This document shows positions 1-12,400 of a DNA stretch of 64,000 nucleotides, in pieces. The notes beneath the pieces are model-generated. The model was given only the letters and a program-made list of their open reading frames with translations. It made no database searches and was not told the origin of the DNA. The position numbers were made by a program, and so were the translations under genes. The stretch's first letter is position 1; the number at the start of each line of letters is the position of its first letter. This DNA is from AP-15 sp963790875. GTDB taxonomy: Bacteria; Pseudomonadota; Alphaproteobacteria; ATCC43930; CGMCC-115725. Location: NCBI GenBank assembly GCA_963790875.1, contig CAWBQT010000008.1, positions 744,001 to 808,000 of the forward strand. Reading direction: 5' to 3'.

Positions 1-287
1 AGGATCTCTCGCACATGCCATGAGATCGCCTCGCCCTCGCGGTCCGGGTCGGTCGCCAGGAACAGCCCGTCGGCGCCGCGCATCGCCTGCTCGATCGTCT
101 TGACGTGCTTTTCGGACTTGCCGTCAACCTCCCAAGACATCGCGAAATCGGCGTCGGGGCGTACCGATCCGTCCTTCGCCGGCAGGTCCCGGACGTGGCC
201 ATAGCTGGCGACGACCTTGTAGTCGTCACCCAGATATTTATTGATGGTCTTTGCTTTTGCGGGTGATTCGACGACGACGATCTTCAT
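1..287 (-). CDS. topA: DNA topoisomerase I, N-terminal part (gene runs off the left edge)
   Basis: About 95 N-terminal residues of the type IA topoisomerase that relaxes negative supercoils. The ATG lies at 287 reading leftwards. The product opens with the Toprim signature VVVESPAKAKTI, and near the window edge shows the acidic motif ATDPDREGEAISWH that binds the catalytic metal. The rest of the protein, including the active-site tyrosine, lies outside the window. It is the last visible gene of a plsY-dprA-topA series on the minus strand, a common alphaproteobacterial order, and begins 40 bases after the dprA stop, so co-transcription is likely. The family call is secure. Confidence 0.95.
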   Translation of the reverse strand, partial: MKIVVVESPAKAKTINKYLGDDYKVVASYGHVRDLPAKDGSVRPDADFAMSWEVDGKSEKHVKTIEQAMRGADGLFLATDPDREGEAISWHVREI

Positions 288-326
288 CGACCGATCTGAA
301 TGGAAAATAACGTAGCGCGCGGTTGT

Positions 327-1421
327 TCAACGTAACGACACAAGATTCCCCGGATGACGTTCGACCCGCCCGGCCAGTTCCAATTCGAGAACGAGCGTAG
401 CGACCGCGGCGGCTGTCAATTGGGACTGGCGCACCAATTCGTCAACCGGTACCGGCGTCGGTCCGAGCAATCTCAACAGCAGCTCGAGCCCGGCTTCGTC
501 TGTCGCCGGTTCGGCAATACCCGCGACGGATGGGCTCGGCGCGCGAGCGGCCGCTGCCGCGGGGACGCCAGGCCGCGGCACTTGCGACTGGCGCAGTTGC
601 GGCGCGAGGTGCGTGAGCACATCCTCGGCCGTTTCGACCAAAGTGGCACCGTGCCGAATGAGATCGTTCGAGCCGCGGCAGCGCGGATCGAGCGGCGAGC
701 CCGGAACGGCAAAGATCTCGCGGCCCTGCTCGAGCGCGTAGCGGGCGGTGATCAGTGACCCGGAATGCGCCGCTGCCTCGACGACGACAATGCCGAGCGC
801 CATCCCGGAGATGATCCGGTTGCGGCGCGGAAAATGGCGGGCCTGCGGTTCGCTGCCGAGCGGCAGCTCGGCGACGATTGCGCCCTGCCCGGTAATCGCC
901 TCATGGAGCCCGCGGTTCTCTTCGGGATAGACGATATCGACACCGCCGGCCTGCACCGCAACCGTGCCGGTCTCGATCGCCCCCAAATGCGCCGCCGCAT
1001 CGATGCCGCGCGCCAATCCGGAGATCACGACGAGACCGCCGCGCCCCAGCGAGCCGGCGATTTCTCGGGCGAAGCGCCGACCGCTCGCCGAGGCGTTGCG
1101 CGCGCCGACGACGGCGACCATCGGTCGGACCAGCACTTCGCGCCGCCCGATCACCGTCAAGACCGGCGGCGCGTCCTCGATCGCTGCAAGCGCCGTCGGA
1201 TAAGTCGGCTCGCCCCAGCAGATCAGACGGGCGCCGGCCCGGCTCGTCGCGGCGAGCTCGGCTTCGGCAGCGGCACGGGTTACGGCCGTGACGGCTCTGC
1301 CGCGCTCGCTGCGCCGGGCGAGCCGCGGCAGAGCTTCGAGTGCCGCGCGAGCCGAGCCAAAGCGCCGCAGCATTGCGTAAAAGCTGATGGGCCCGATCGT
1401 CTCGGTCCGGCAGAGCCGCAA
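327..1421 (-). CDS. dprA: DNA processing protein DprA (Rossmann-fold ssDNA/RecA loader)
   Basis: DprA/Smf binds incoming single-stranded DNA and loads RecA during transformation; in non-competent species it is still kept. The 364-residue product has the Rossmann core: VVGARNASASGRRFA near residue 105, GLARGIDAAAH near 140, a GGVDIVYPEEN segment, then FPRRNRIISG and HSGSLITARYALEQGREIFA. A winged-helix-like C-terminal domain follows. The start given is a TTG. The reading frame continues upstream with LTARELDPEERLDW, which looks like real DprA N-terminus, but the only start-like codon there is CTG at 1463. The upstream plsY stop (1470-1472) lies in the same frame. The true start is therefore uncertain by about 14 residues; the function is not. 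Confidence 0.92.
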   Translation of the reverse strand: MRLCRTETIGPISFYAMLRRFGSARAALEALPRLARRSERGRAVTAVTRAAAEAELAATSRAGARLICWGEPTYPTALAAIEDAPPVLTVIGRREVLVRPMVAVVGARNASASGRRFAREIAGSLGRGGLVVISGLARGIDAAAHLGAIETGTVAVQAGGVDIVYPEENRGLHEAITGQGAIVAELPLGSEPQARHFPRRNRIISGMALGIVVVEAAAHSGSLITARYALEQGREIFAVPGSPLDPRCRGSNDLIRHGATLVETAEDVLTHLAPQLRQSQVPRPGVPAAAAARAPSPSVAGIAEPATDEAGLELLLRLLGPTPVPVDELVRQSQLTAAAVATLVLELELAGRVERHPGNLVSLR

Positions 1422-1469
1422 CCAATCGAGGCGCTCCTCCGGGTCAAGCTCGCGTGCGGTCAGAGGGCG

Positions 1470-2066
1470 TCAGCCTTTCCCGAAGGAAACGCGACTCTCG
1501 CGGCCGGCGATCAATCGCCGAATGTTGGCGTGATGCCGCAACACCACAAGAACGGCGATTGCAGCGACAACGACCGCGGTCGCTCGATCGGTCAGTGCGA
1601 CGCTCAGCGCGATCGCCGCCGCGACCGCTACCAACGAGGCGAGCGAGGCATAACCGGAAAGGAGAACAACGGCCAGCCAAACCAAACTCGCGGCGAGTGC
1701 CGCCGGCCAAGCGAGCATGACGAGCACGCCGAGACCGGTGGCGGCCCCTTTGCCGCCACGAAAGCCCAGCCAAACCGGGAACATGTGCCCGACGACCGCG
1801 GCGCCGGCGGCGGATAGCGCCGCCGCGGCGCCCCAATGTTGGCCGAGCGCAACCGCCAGCATCCCCTTTGTCATGTCGAGGAGCAGGGTCATTGCCGCCA
1901 AGCCCTTGCTTCCGGTGCGCAGAACATTCGTCGCCCCGATATTGCCAGAGCCGATGCGGCGGATATCGCCATGCCCGGCGAGCCAACTCAGTACCAGCCC
2001 GAACGGGATTGATCCCAGCAGGTAGCCGATAGCCGCGGCGGCTGCGGGCAGCCCCAGCGACGCCAC
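1470..2066 (-). CDS. plsY: glycerol-3-phosphate acyltransferase PlsY (acyl-phosphate dependent)
   Basis: Inner-membrane enzyme that transfers the acyl group of acyl-phosphate to glycerol-3-phosphate, making lysophosphatidate, the first committed phospholipid intermediate. The 198-residue product has the three cytoplasmic motifs of the family: GSGNIGATNVLR (about 41), GFRGGKGAATGLG (about 101) and RHHANIRRL near the C-terminus. They lie between five or more hydrophobic helices, beginning with IGYLLGSIPFGLVLSW. Length is typical. The start is GTG at 2066. It is followed directly and in the same frame by dprA, so the two were probably translated from one message with topA. Confidence 0.95.
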   Translation of the reverse strand: MASLGLPAAAAAIGYLLGSIPFGLVLSWLAGHGDIRRIGSGNIGATNVLRTGSKGLAAMTLLLDMTKGMLAVALGQHWGAAAALSAAGAAVVGHMFPVWLGFRGGKGAATGLGVLVMLAWPAALAASLVWLAVVLLSGYASLASLVAVAAAIALSVALTDRATAVVVAAIAVLVVLRHHANIRRLIAGRESRVSFGKG

Positions 2067-2524
2067 TCAGCGATCTCTATCGGTGATCACTCGACCAGCA
2101 GAGCTGTCTAGCTGCGGCCGATGACCAGCGGCAGCCGCGGCCGATGCGAGAAACCGATCGTGCGAGCATCGGAGGACATCGCCGCAAAATAAGGAAGATA
2201 CTACGCGCCAGCAAGGGCTCGCCCGGCGAACCCCCGCTTTCAATCCGGGTTGTGGACGCCCACGTAAACTGTTAGACGAAACGTGATCGTACCCGGTTCG
2301 GAAAGTTTGTGAAGCGATCGAGCGGGCGCCTCTCGCACACAACAGGACAATTGGCGCGGGTCACGTCGGCGCCAAACCGGCTGGTCAATTCCTATCGGAA
2401 AGATGGCCTTCATGGGTCGAAGGAGGCAAGAAACGGCGATAATTTCTTCGAATAATTTTCCCGTCCTTGAGCGGGCTATTGCCGGGACGTGACGGCCAAC
2501 TCCCCATCCTTACCAGGGACCGCG
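2067..2524. other. intergenic region between divergent plsY and pyrB-like gene
   Basis: About 460 bases separate the divergent starts and must hold both promoters. An open frame on the minus strand (2067-2342) abuts plsY, but its product is arginine/serine-rich with no recognisable motif, and I do not call it. pyrC, often found before plsY in related genomes, is not present. I see no convincing terminator or riboswitch. Confidence 0.5.
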
Positions 2525-3958
2525 ATGAGCCCAGGAAAGCGCGATATTATCTCGATAAATGATCTGGAAAACGATGAAATTGACGAGATATTTGCCCTTG
2601 CCGACAAATATTGTGCGTCGATGGCGACCGCTGAAGCCCCGCATCGGATCCGGGGGCGACTGGATGTCGCGAAGAACTTTATCCTGGCAACGCTCTTCTA
2701 TGAACCGAGCACGCGCACGCGATTTTCCTTCGAAGCGGCGATGGTGCGATTGGGTGGGAGCATTCTCGGGTCGACGGATACCGCGACGACCTCCGTCTCC
2801 AAAGGGGAGAGCCTCGCCGATACGGTTCGCGTGATTGAAAACTATGCCGACCTGATTGTCCTCCGACACCCCGGCGAAGGAGCCCCTCGCGCCGCGGCGG
2901 AGTATGTCGACGTACCCATTATCAACGGCGGTGACGGCAGCCACGAGCATCCGACCCAAACCTTGTGTGATCTTTATACTTTAAGAAGAGAAAAACACAC
3001 CATTGCCGGACAGAATGTACTCTTGATCGGCGATCTCAAGAACGGGCGCACGGTGCACTCGCTGGTCTATGGTTTGGCACGATTTGGCGCTCGCATCATC
3101 ATGATGCCAGGCGAAGGTTTGGGGCTGCCCGAGGACGTCAGCAACAGACTGGAATCCGAATTCGGCTGTGAGCCGTGGCCGAAGGCGGACATCGGCGACC
3201 TCTTCGAAGGCCACCCTGCGCAACCGCCGGTGGACGCCGTGTATGTTGCGCCCTCGGGTGGCCAACAATACACGCTATTGAAACATGACAATTACGATAG
3301 GGAAAAAATTCAAAAACAACTGAAAAAAATTGACATCTGCTACGTCACCAGATTGCAAGGAGAACGGCTGTCACCGGAAGAAGGCGCCACGCAAAATTAT
3401 CCGATTGTCAACGAGAACTTCTTGAAAGGAAAACGATATTCGGAAGCGCGGGTGCTGCATCCACTGCCGCGTGTCAGCGAACTAGGCTACGAGCTGGATC
3501 GCGACCCGAGAGGTGTGTATTTCAAACAGGCGGGCTACGGCGTCCCGGTCAGGATGGCACTGATCGAAAAAGTATTGGGTATCAAGCCGTTTCGGCTCCC
3601 GCACACGACGGAGAAAGCACCGGGCCGGATCTACGCGCGCCAGGGGGACCCGATTTGCCCCAATCCTAGATGCATCACCCACAACCCCGTCGAGCGACGA
3701 TACCTCTCCAATAGAGCGATTGTCCTGCACAGCAGGCCCATGATATTGCGATGCTTATATTGCGATACATCGATCGGCGTCGGCTTTATCGGATACGCGA
3801 AGACCAGGACCTACCTGCCGGAGCGGCAAGCGGGGGAGCTCGCCGAGCTCGATGGGATCGCCCTGTTCGTGACCGAAGATCAGGCACAGCACGCCGGCTA
3901 TACGGCGCGCGGCGGGCAACTGCCGCCGGAACACCCCCGCGCTGCGCTTCCGGGTTGA
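2525..3958 (+). CDS. pyrB: aspartate carbamoyltransferase catalytic chain with fused PyrI-type zinc domain
   Basis: Condenses carbamoyl phosphate with aspartate in the second step of pyrimidine synthesis. Residues 1-350 are PyrB-like: HIISINDL-type opening (DIISINDL), the carbamoyl-phosphate loop YEPSTRTRFSFE, GGDGSHEHPTQTLCDLYT, and HPLPR. The C-terminal ~100 residues carry CPNPRCITHN followed about 30 residues later by LRCLYCD, a CX4C...CX2C arrangement like the zinc domain of the regulatory chain PyrI. The PyrI N-terminal nucleotide-binding domain is not visible. ATG at 2525 is preceded by an AGGGA ribosome site; a GTG at 2489 would add 12 residues. Codon use is less GC-rich than the neighbours, which hints at acquisition. 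An ornithine-type transferase is less likely because the motifs are of the aspartate type. Confidence 0.88.
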   Translation: MSPGKRDIISINDLENDEIDEIFALADKYCASMATAEAPHRIRGRLDVAKNFILATLFYEPSTRTRFSFEAAMVRLGGSILGSTDTATTSVSKGESLADTVRVIENYADLIVLRHPGEGAPRAAAEYVDVPIINGGDGSHEHPTQTLCDLYTLRREKHTIAGQNVLLIGDLKNGRTVHSLVYGLARFGARIIMMPGEGLGLPEDVSNRLESEFGCEPWPKADIGDLFEGHPAQPPVDAVYVAPSGGQQYTLLKHDNYDREKIQKQLKKIDICYVTRLQGERLSPEEGATQNYPIVNENFLKGKRYSEARVLHPLPRVSELGYELDRDPRGVYFKQAGYGVPVRMALIEKVLGIKPFRLPHTTEKAPGRIYARQGDPICPNPRCITHNPVERRYLSNRAIVLHSRPMILRCLYCDTSIGVGFIGYAKTRTYLPERQAGELAELDGIALFVTEDQAQHAGYTARGGQLPPEHPRAALPG

Positions 3959-3969
3959 GACGCTGGCGG

Positions 3970-4043
3970 TAGGCCCGGCAGGATTCGAACCTGCGACTAC
4001 ACCGTTATGAGCGGCGTGTTCTAACCAGCTGAACTACGGGCCC
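3970..4043 (-). tRNA. tRNA-Ile (CAT anticodon, probably lysidine-modified)
   Basis: The minus strand folds as a cloverleaf: acceptor GGGCCCG with CGGGCCT (first pair G-U), anticodon stem CGCCG/CGGTG around loop CTCATAA, and T arm GCAGG/CCTGC with loop TTCGAAT. CCA is not encoded. Anticodon CAT could be Met or Ile2; the GGGCCCGTAG acceptor and D-arm start are those I associate with alphaproteobacterial tRNA-Ile2, so Ile is preferred. A tilS-modified Ile2 would read AUA. Confidence 0.85.
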
Positions 4044-4099
4044 ATGCCCATGGGCAGCGGCCAGCGGTCTCGACCGGCTCGACCCGAGCCGAACCTGCC

Positions 4100-6092
<1,993 letters not shown>

Positions 6093-6202
6093 GCCATCAT
6101 CCCTAGACAGTTTGCCCACCGGTCGCGCCAAGACCGACGATCAATTCAAACTTTGCTTTGGCCCTTATCGACGCTCAAGCCGCCGATCCGCGGAGTGGGG
6201 CG

Positions 6203-7987
6203 TCATCCTTCATCCCCCTCGGTGAGCCCCTCGCGCAAGGCGAGTTCCCTTGCAGCCAAAAAGCGTTCCCAACTCTCTGACGATAGATCACCGATAATAT
6301 GGCCGCCGGCTTCGAAGACACCCCTTGGGTCATCTTGCATCAGCATTCCGATCACGTGGGCGCAATCTTTGCGCACGGAATCTGGGTCGGAGCGCCGCAC
6401 CAGAAAGCCTGTGTCGACCGAAGGCGAGAGAACTCTTTCCACGGTCGCCGCAAACCCATTCAGTAGAAGGTGTTGCCGGAGCCCTGAGGCGTCAAGTCCC
6501 GGCTGCGAAGTGGCAACCTGTAAAATCTCGCCTCGCAGCTTGTCAAGCTCCGGCTCCGGAATTTCGATCGCGGCAAGCCGCTCTGCCGTCTCGCCGATTA
6601 GCGGCGGGAACTCCAGCAGAAGGCGGAACAAAATTTCGCAGCGGACCTTGATCGGCGAGCGGATCGGTCGCGGCGGTCCATCGCGGACCATCACCGGGCG
6701 CGGCGCGCTCCTTCGTCCTGCCTGCCGTCCTGCCTGCCAGGGATCGCATCGCTTTTTGAAGAGCGTTTCGAACTCGAACCGGACCGTCCGGTCGGCGATC
6801 ATCTGCGAACACTCGATCAGACGGCTGCGTATCCGGGCGATCCGCTCCGGGGTGTCTCGCGCGACACCGCGCACTTCGGATTCCCAGAGCATGTCGGCCA
6901 GTGGCCGGGCCGCCGCCAGGATTGGTTCGAAGGCCTGCTTTCCGCCGTTTCGCACCAGCAAGTCCGGGTCTTCCCCCGACGGGAGTGCGGCAAAACGAAG
7001 GCTGTAGCCGGGCTGCAGCAAGGGCAGGGCCCGGTGCAACGCCCGCAATGCCGCCCGCTCGCCGGCGGCATCACCATCGAAGCATAGGATCGGCTCCGGT
7101 CCGAGCCGCCACAGCTCGCGGAGCTGGAACTCGGTCAAAGCTGTCCCGAGCGGTGCCACGGCGGTTGTAAAACCCGCCCGATTGAGGGCAATCACATCCA
7201 TGTAGCCTTCGGTGACGATCGGGTCCGGCCTTTCGCTCTTGGCGGCTCGTGCCGCCGACCAGCCATACAGGACCCGCCCCTTCTCGAAGAGCGGGTGCTC
7301 GGGGGAATTCAGGTATTTGGGCTGGCCATCGCCGAGGATTCTGCCACCGAAGGCAATCACTCGCCCGCCGCGATCGGCGATCGGAAACAAGACACGACCG
7401 CCGAAATAATCGAACGGCTCGCCCTCGTCGGGCCGATGCAGTAAGCCCGCCTCGATCAGCAACGCGTCCGAGAAATCGCCGGCGAGCTTGCGCCGCAGCG
7501 CCTGACGGTCGCTCGACGCCCAGCCCAGCCGAAAGCGCCGGATCGTTTCGTCGTCGAGCCCGCGGGTTCGGAGATACTCCCGCGGCCCGCGGCCGGCCGG
7601 CGCCCACAGTCGGTCGGCGTAGAGGACGGCGGCCGCTTCGAACGCTTCGAGCAGAGTTTTTTGCCGCCGCGCCCGCCCACGTTCCTCGGGCGTCGACTGC
7701 GGCACGACAAGCCCGGCCTCGCCCGCCAGTTTCTCGACCGCTTCGAGGAAATCGAGATTGTCGGCACGCATCACGAAGCCGACGGAATCGCCATGTGCAC
7801 CGCAGCCGAAGCAGTGAAAGAACGATTTGTCCTCGACCACGTAAAAGGACGGCGTCCTTTCGTGATGAAACGGGCATAGCCCAACCTGCTCGCGACCGCG
7901 TCGCACCAGCTTGACGCGGCGGCCGATCAAATCGGGCAAAGAGATTCGGCTGCGCAGCTCGTCGAGGAAGCCCGGTGGAAAAGCCAT
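6203..7987 (-). CDS. dnaG: DNA primase DnaG
   Basis: Makes RNA primers at the replication fork. The 594-residue protein has the N-terminal CHC2 zinc-binding domain (CPFHHERTPSF, then FHCFGCGAHGD, about residues 38-67). The RNA polymerase domain shows YFGGRVLFPI, and the Toprim core EGYMDVIAL near 265 is followed by CFDGDAAGERAA near 310 with the metal-binding aspartates. The C-terminal DnaB-interacting domain is poorly conserved, as usual. It lies upstream of rpoD on the same strand (110-base gap), the classical macromolecular-synthesis order; the small yqeY gene often found between carA and dnaG is absent. Confidence 0.96.
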   Translation of the reverse strand: MAFPPGFLDELRSRISLPDLIGRRVKLVRRGREQVGLCPFHHERTPSFYVVEDKSFFHCFGCGAHGDSVGFVMRADNLDFLEAVEKLAGEAGLVVPQSTPEERGRARRQKTLLEAFEAAAVLYADRLWAPAGRGPREYLRTRGLDDETIRRFRLGWASSDRQALRRKLAGDFSDALLIEAGLLHRPDEGEPFDYFGGRVLFPIADRGGRVIAFGGRILGDGQPKYLNSPEHPLFEKGRVLYGWSAARAAKSERPDPIVTEGYMDVIALNRAGFTTAVAPLGTALTEFQLRELWRLGPEPILCFDGDAAGERAALRALHRALPLLQPGYSLRFAALPSGEDPDLLVRNGGKQAFEPILAAARPLADMLWESEVRGVARDTPERIARIRSRLIECSQMIADRTVRFEFETLFKKRCDPWQAGRQAGRRSAPRPVMVRDGPPRPIRSPIKVRCEILFRLLLEFPPLIGETAERLAAIEIPEPELDKLRGEILQVATSQPGLDASGLRQHLLLNGFAATVERVLSPSVDTGFLVRRSDPDSVRKDCAHVIGMLMQDDPRGVFEAGGHIIGDLSSESWERFLAARELALREGLTEGDEG

Positions 7988-8335
7988 TCGACCCGTTATC
8001 CGAACAGCCGGCTGGCGGCACGGCGCGCGCGAACGCCGTCAATGACAGCGACGCTTTCGCGCGACACCGACACGACCTGGCTTCGATCCCCGCGCTTTGA
8101 CCGTGAATTCCGTTGCTCGACGGCCCTGCTCACCGTTTTGGTCCACCTTGAAGAGCCGTTCGCCGCAGGATCGAACAGCGAGACTATGCTGTTTTGCCGC
8201 CTGCGGCAATTTTACCGGCCGTGACCCGCTGTTTGAAAGCGCGCGCCGGACCGGTTATCGTCAAGCCATTCGGATTGCTCTCGATCGTTCGGCCATTCGG
8301 GCAGTCTGCGGAACACCCACGGGATCGTCCTTCCG
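7988..8335. other. divergent promoter region between dnaG and carA
   Basis: About 350 bases between divergent starts. I see no gene, tRNA, terminator hairpin or pyrimidine-control leader that I could defend. Promoters for both dnaG-rpoD and carAB are expected here. Confidence 0.45.
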
Positions 8336-9495
8336 ATGCGCGACTTCAGGCCGCGACCACCCGACTGCAACGCCGCACTGGTCCTGGCGGACGGGACGGT
8401 GTTTTGGGGTCGGGGCGTCGGCGCCGTCGGCACCGCCGCCGGCGAGGTCTGCTTTAATACCGCGACAACGGGCTACCAAGAGATCCTGACGGACCCCTCT
8501 TACGCCGGCCAAATCATCACGTTCACGTTCCCCCACATCGGCAATGTCGGAACCAACCGCGAGGACATCGAAACCCTGACCCCGGTCGCGCGCGGGCTCG
8601 TCTTGCGCGTGGCGCCGACCGAATCGGCAAACTGGCGGGCGACCCAGTCTCTCGAGGCCTGGCTGCGATCGCATAATTTCGTTGGGATTTGCGGCGTCGA
8701 CACGCGGCGGCTGACTTGCCACATCCGGGACTTCGGCCCGCCGAATGGCGTCATTGCGCATGACCCCGAGGGCCGGCTCGACGTCGCCGATCTCCTCGAA
8801 CGAGCCCGTGCTTGGCCTGGTCTCGAGGGAATGGATTTGGCCAAGGAGGTGACGTGCCGCCAAGCCTACCCGTGGCGCGAGACGGTATGGCGGCGCGAGC
8901 ACGGCTATGGCCGCCAGGATCATCCGCGCCACCATGTCGTCGCGGTCGATTACGGCGCCAAGCGCAACATCTTGCGGATGCTCGCGTCGCATGGCTGCGC
9001 GGTCACCGTCGTCCCGGCGACCGCCTCCGCCGAGGACATCATGCGCCGCCGGCCCGACGGCATCTTTTTGTCGAATGGACCGGGCGATCCTGCGGCGACC
9101 GGCATCTACGCCGTGCCAGCACTGCGGGAGCTGATCGCATCGGGCAAACCGATTTTTGGCATTTGTCTCGGTCATCAGCTGCTGGCGCTGGCGCTCGGTG
9201 GCCGCACGCGCAAGATGGCGCGCGGCCATCGGGGCGCCAACCATCCGGTCAAGGACCTGGCGACCGGCGCGGTCGAGATCACGAGCCAGAACCACGGCTT
9301 TGTCGTCGATCCGGAAAGCCTGCCGAGCGGCGTCGAGCCCACGCGTATCTCACTGTTCGATGGAACCAATGAAGGCTTAGAGATCGTCGGCAAGCCGGTC
9401 TTTTCGGTGCAGCATCATCCCGAGGCGAGCCCCGGCCCCGGGATAGCGACCACCTGTTCGAGCGCTTCGTCGGGTTGATGCGCAAGCATGCCTAA
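8336..9495 (+). CDS. carA: carbamoyl-phosphate synthase small (glutaminase) subunit, with a one-base deletion near the 3' end
   Basis: Hydrolyses glutamine and passes ammonia to CarB. It has the CarA N-terminal domain (GTVFWGRGVGAVGTAAGEVCFNT region) and a class I glutamine amidotransferase domain with nucleophile motif FGICLGHQLLALALGG and catalytic HHPEASPGP. As written, the frame slips after HHPEASPGP and stops at 9478. Adding one C to the CCCC run at 9436-9439 restores the usual ending (RDSDHLFERFVGLMRKHA). The repaired frame ends at 9495, overlapping the carB start by eight bases, exactly as expected for this operon. So the natural gene is about 386 residues and the deletion is probably a sequencing error. 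Confidence 0.93.
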
Positions 9496-12400
9496 GCGCA
9501 CCGACCTCGAGACGATCCTGATCATCGGCGCGGGCCCGATCGTGATCGGGCAAGCCTGCGAGTTCGACTACGCCGGCACTCAGGCCTGCAAGGCGCTGAA
9601 GAACGAAGGTTATCGCGTCGTGCTGGTGAACTCGAACCCGGCGACGATCATGACCGATCCGGAACTGGCCGACGCAACCTATATCGAGCCGATCACGCCC
9701 CAAATGGTAGCAAAGATCATCGCCCGCGAGCGGCCGGACGCGCTGCTCGCGACGATGGGCGGACAGACGGCGCTCAACGCGGCGATGGCGCTGGCTCGAG
9801 ACGGCACGCTGGCGCGCTGCGGCGTCGCCATGATCGGCGCTAACGAAGCGGCGATCGCCAAGGCCGAGGACCGCCAGCTGTTCCGCCAGGCAATGGACAG
9901 AATCGGGTTGGTCTCGCCGCAGAGCCGGCTTGTCGGATCTGTCGAAGAGGCGTTCGCAGCCCTCGACGTGGTTGGGTTGCCGGCGATCATCCGGCCCTCC
10001 TTCACCCTCGGCGGCACCGGCGGGGGCGTCGCCTACAATGCCCTGGAATTCGAGGAAGTCGTCCGCGGCGGGCTGCGCGCCTCGCCGGCGCACGCGGTTC
10101 TGATCGAGGAGTCGGTTCTCGGCTGGAAAGAGTACGAGATGGAGGTCGTCCGCGATCGGGCGGACAACGCCATCATCGTCTGCTCGATCGAAAACATCGA
10201 TCCGATGGGGGTTCACACCGGCGATTCGGTCTGCGTCGCGCCGGCCTTGACGTTGACCGACAAGGAATACCAGCAGATGCGCAGCGCCGCGATCGCGGTC
10301 TTGCGCGAAATTGGCGTCGACACCGGCGGCTCGAACGTGCAGTTCGCCGTCAACCCGGAAGACGGCCGTCTTGTTGTCATCGAGATGAACCCGCGCGTGT
10401 CGCGTTCGTCGGCGCTGGCCTCGAAGGCAACCGGCTTTCCGATTGCCAAAGTCGCCGCCAAACTCGCCGTCGGCTACACGCTCGACGAACTGCAAAACGA
10501 AATCACCGGCACGACGCCGGCCTCGTTCGAGCCGACGATCGATTATGTCGTCACCAAGATGCCGCGCTTTACCTTCGAGAAGTTTCCGGGAGCCGAGCCC
10601 CTGCTGACGACATCGATGAAGTCGGTCGGCGAGGCCATGGCGATCGGACGCAGCTTTGCCGAATCCGTACAGAAAGCGCTGCGATCGATGGAGACGGGCC
10701 TGAGCGGCTTTGACGAGGTGGCGATCGAAGGCGTCGAGAGCGCCGGCAAGGAAGCCGTCAAGGCCGCACTAGCCAGGCCTTCGCCCGATCGCTTGCTGCT
10801 GATCGCCCAGGCCTACCGGCACGGGTTGACCACCGCCGAGATCCACGCCGTCTGCCGGTTCGATCCGTGGTTCCTCGAATGCATCGCCGAGATCGTTGCC
10901 AGCGAAATGGCGGTGCAGCGGGACGGCTTGCCGGCCGGCCGCGGCGGGCTGCTCCGGCTCAAGCAGTCGGGGTTCTCCGATGCCCGCCTCGCCAAGCTCG
11001 CCGGCCTCGACGAGGCCGCCGTGGCAAGCCGCCGCCGCGGGCTCGATCTACGACCGGTCTATAAGCGCATCGACACCTGCGCCGGCGAGTTCCCGTCGCT
11101 GACCCCGTACATGTATTCCAGCTACGAGGGAGACGGGTTCGGCGCAGCCGAATGCGAGGCCGATCCGAGCGACCGCCGGAAGGTCGTGATCCTCGGCGGC
11201 GGTCCGAACCGGATCGGCCAGGGCATCGAATTCGACTATTGCTGCGTCCACGCCGCCTATGCGCTGCGCGAGGCCGGCATCGAGACGATCATGGTCAACT
11301 GTAACCCCGAAACCGTCTCGACCGATTACGACACCTCCGATCGGCTTTATTTCGAGCCGCTGACCGCCGAGGATGTCATCGAGATCGTCGATGTCGAAGC
11401 GCGCCGTGGCCGTCTTCTGGGCGTGATCGTGCAGTTTGGCGGGCAAACTCCGCTGAAGCTCGCGGCGGCCTTGGAGCGGGGACAGATACCGATCCTTGGC
11501 ACCTCGACCGATATGATCGATCTGGCTGAGGATCGCCGGCGTTTTCAGGGGCTGTTGCAGCGGCTCGGTCTGCGCCAGCCCGAAAACGGTACCGCCCTCA
11601 CTCCCGGCGAGGCCGAGGCGGTCGCCGGCCGGATCGGCTATCCGGTCGTGATCCGCCCGTCCTATGTGCTGGGTGGCAGAGCGATGGAAATCGTCCATGC
11701 CGCCGCCGGGCTCGATCGCTATATGCGCCAAGCGGTTACCGCCTCCGGCACGAGCCCGGTGCTGATCGACCGCTACCTGCAAAACGCGATCGAGGTCGAT
11801 GTCGACGCCGTCGCCGACGGCGAAGAGGTGGTCGTCGCCGGCATCATGGAACATATCGAGGAAGCCGGGATTCATTCGGGCGACAGCGCCTGCTCGTTAC
11901 CGCCGTATAGTTTGGCCCGGGCGACGATCACCCAGATCGAACAGCAGACGATCGCCCTCGCCCGGGCGCTCGGCGTTGTCGGATTGATGAATGCCCAGTT
12001 TGCCGTGCGCGACGACGAGATCTACGTGCTTGAAGTCAACCCACGTGCTTCTCGCACGGTTCCGTTTGTCGCCAAGGCCACAGGCGTCCCGATCGCCAAA
12101 ATTGCGGCGCGGGTCATGGCCGGCGAGCGTCTCGCGGAATGCATCGAGCCCCGCGCGGCGAACCCCTCGGCGCATGTGGCGGTCAAAGAGGCGGTGTTTC
12201 CATTCGCCCGCTTTCCCGGGGTCGATCTGATCCTTGGACCGGAGATGAAATCGACCGGTGAAGTGATGGGCATCGATGCGGATTTCGGGCGTGCCTTCGC
12301 CAAATCGCAGCTTGCCAGCGGCACCAGCCTGCCGCTCGAAGGGCGTGTCTTCGTCTCGGTGCGCGATGGCGACAAGGCGGCGCTCGTCGAGCCTTGCTGC

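Noticed and set aside
2067..2342. A minus-strand frame abutting plsY
   Set aside because: No family-like sequence, and it would leave no room for the plsY promoter; considered chance.
9377..10495. A 372-codon minus-strand frame across carA/carB
   Set aside because: Antisense shadow of carB; no domain and biased composition.
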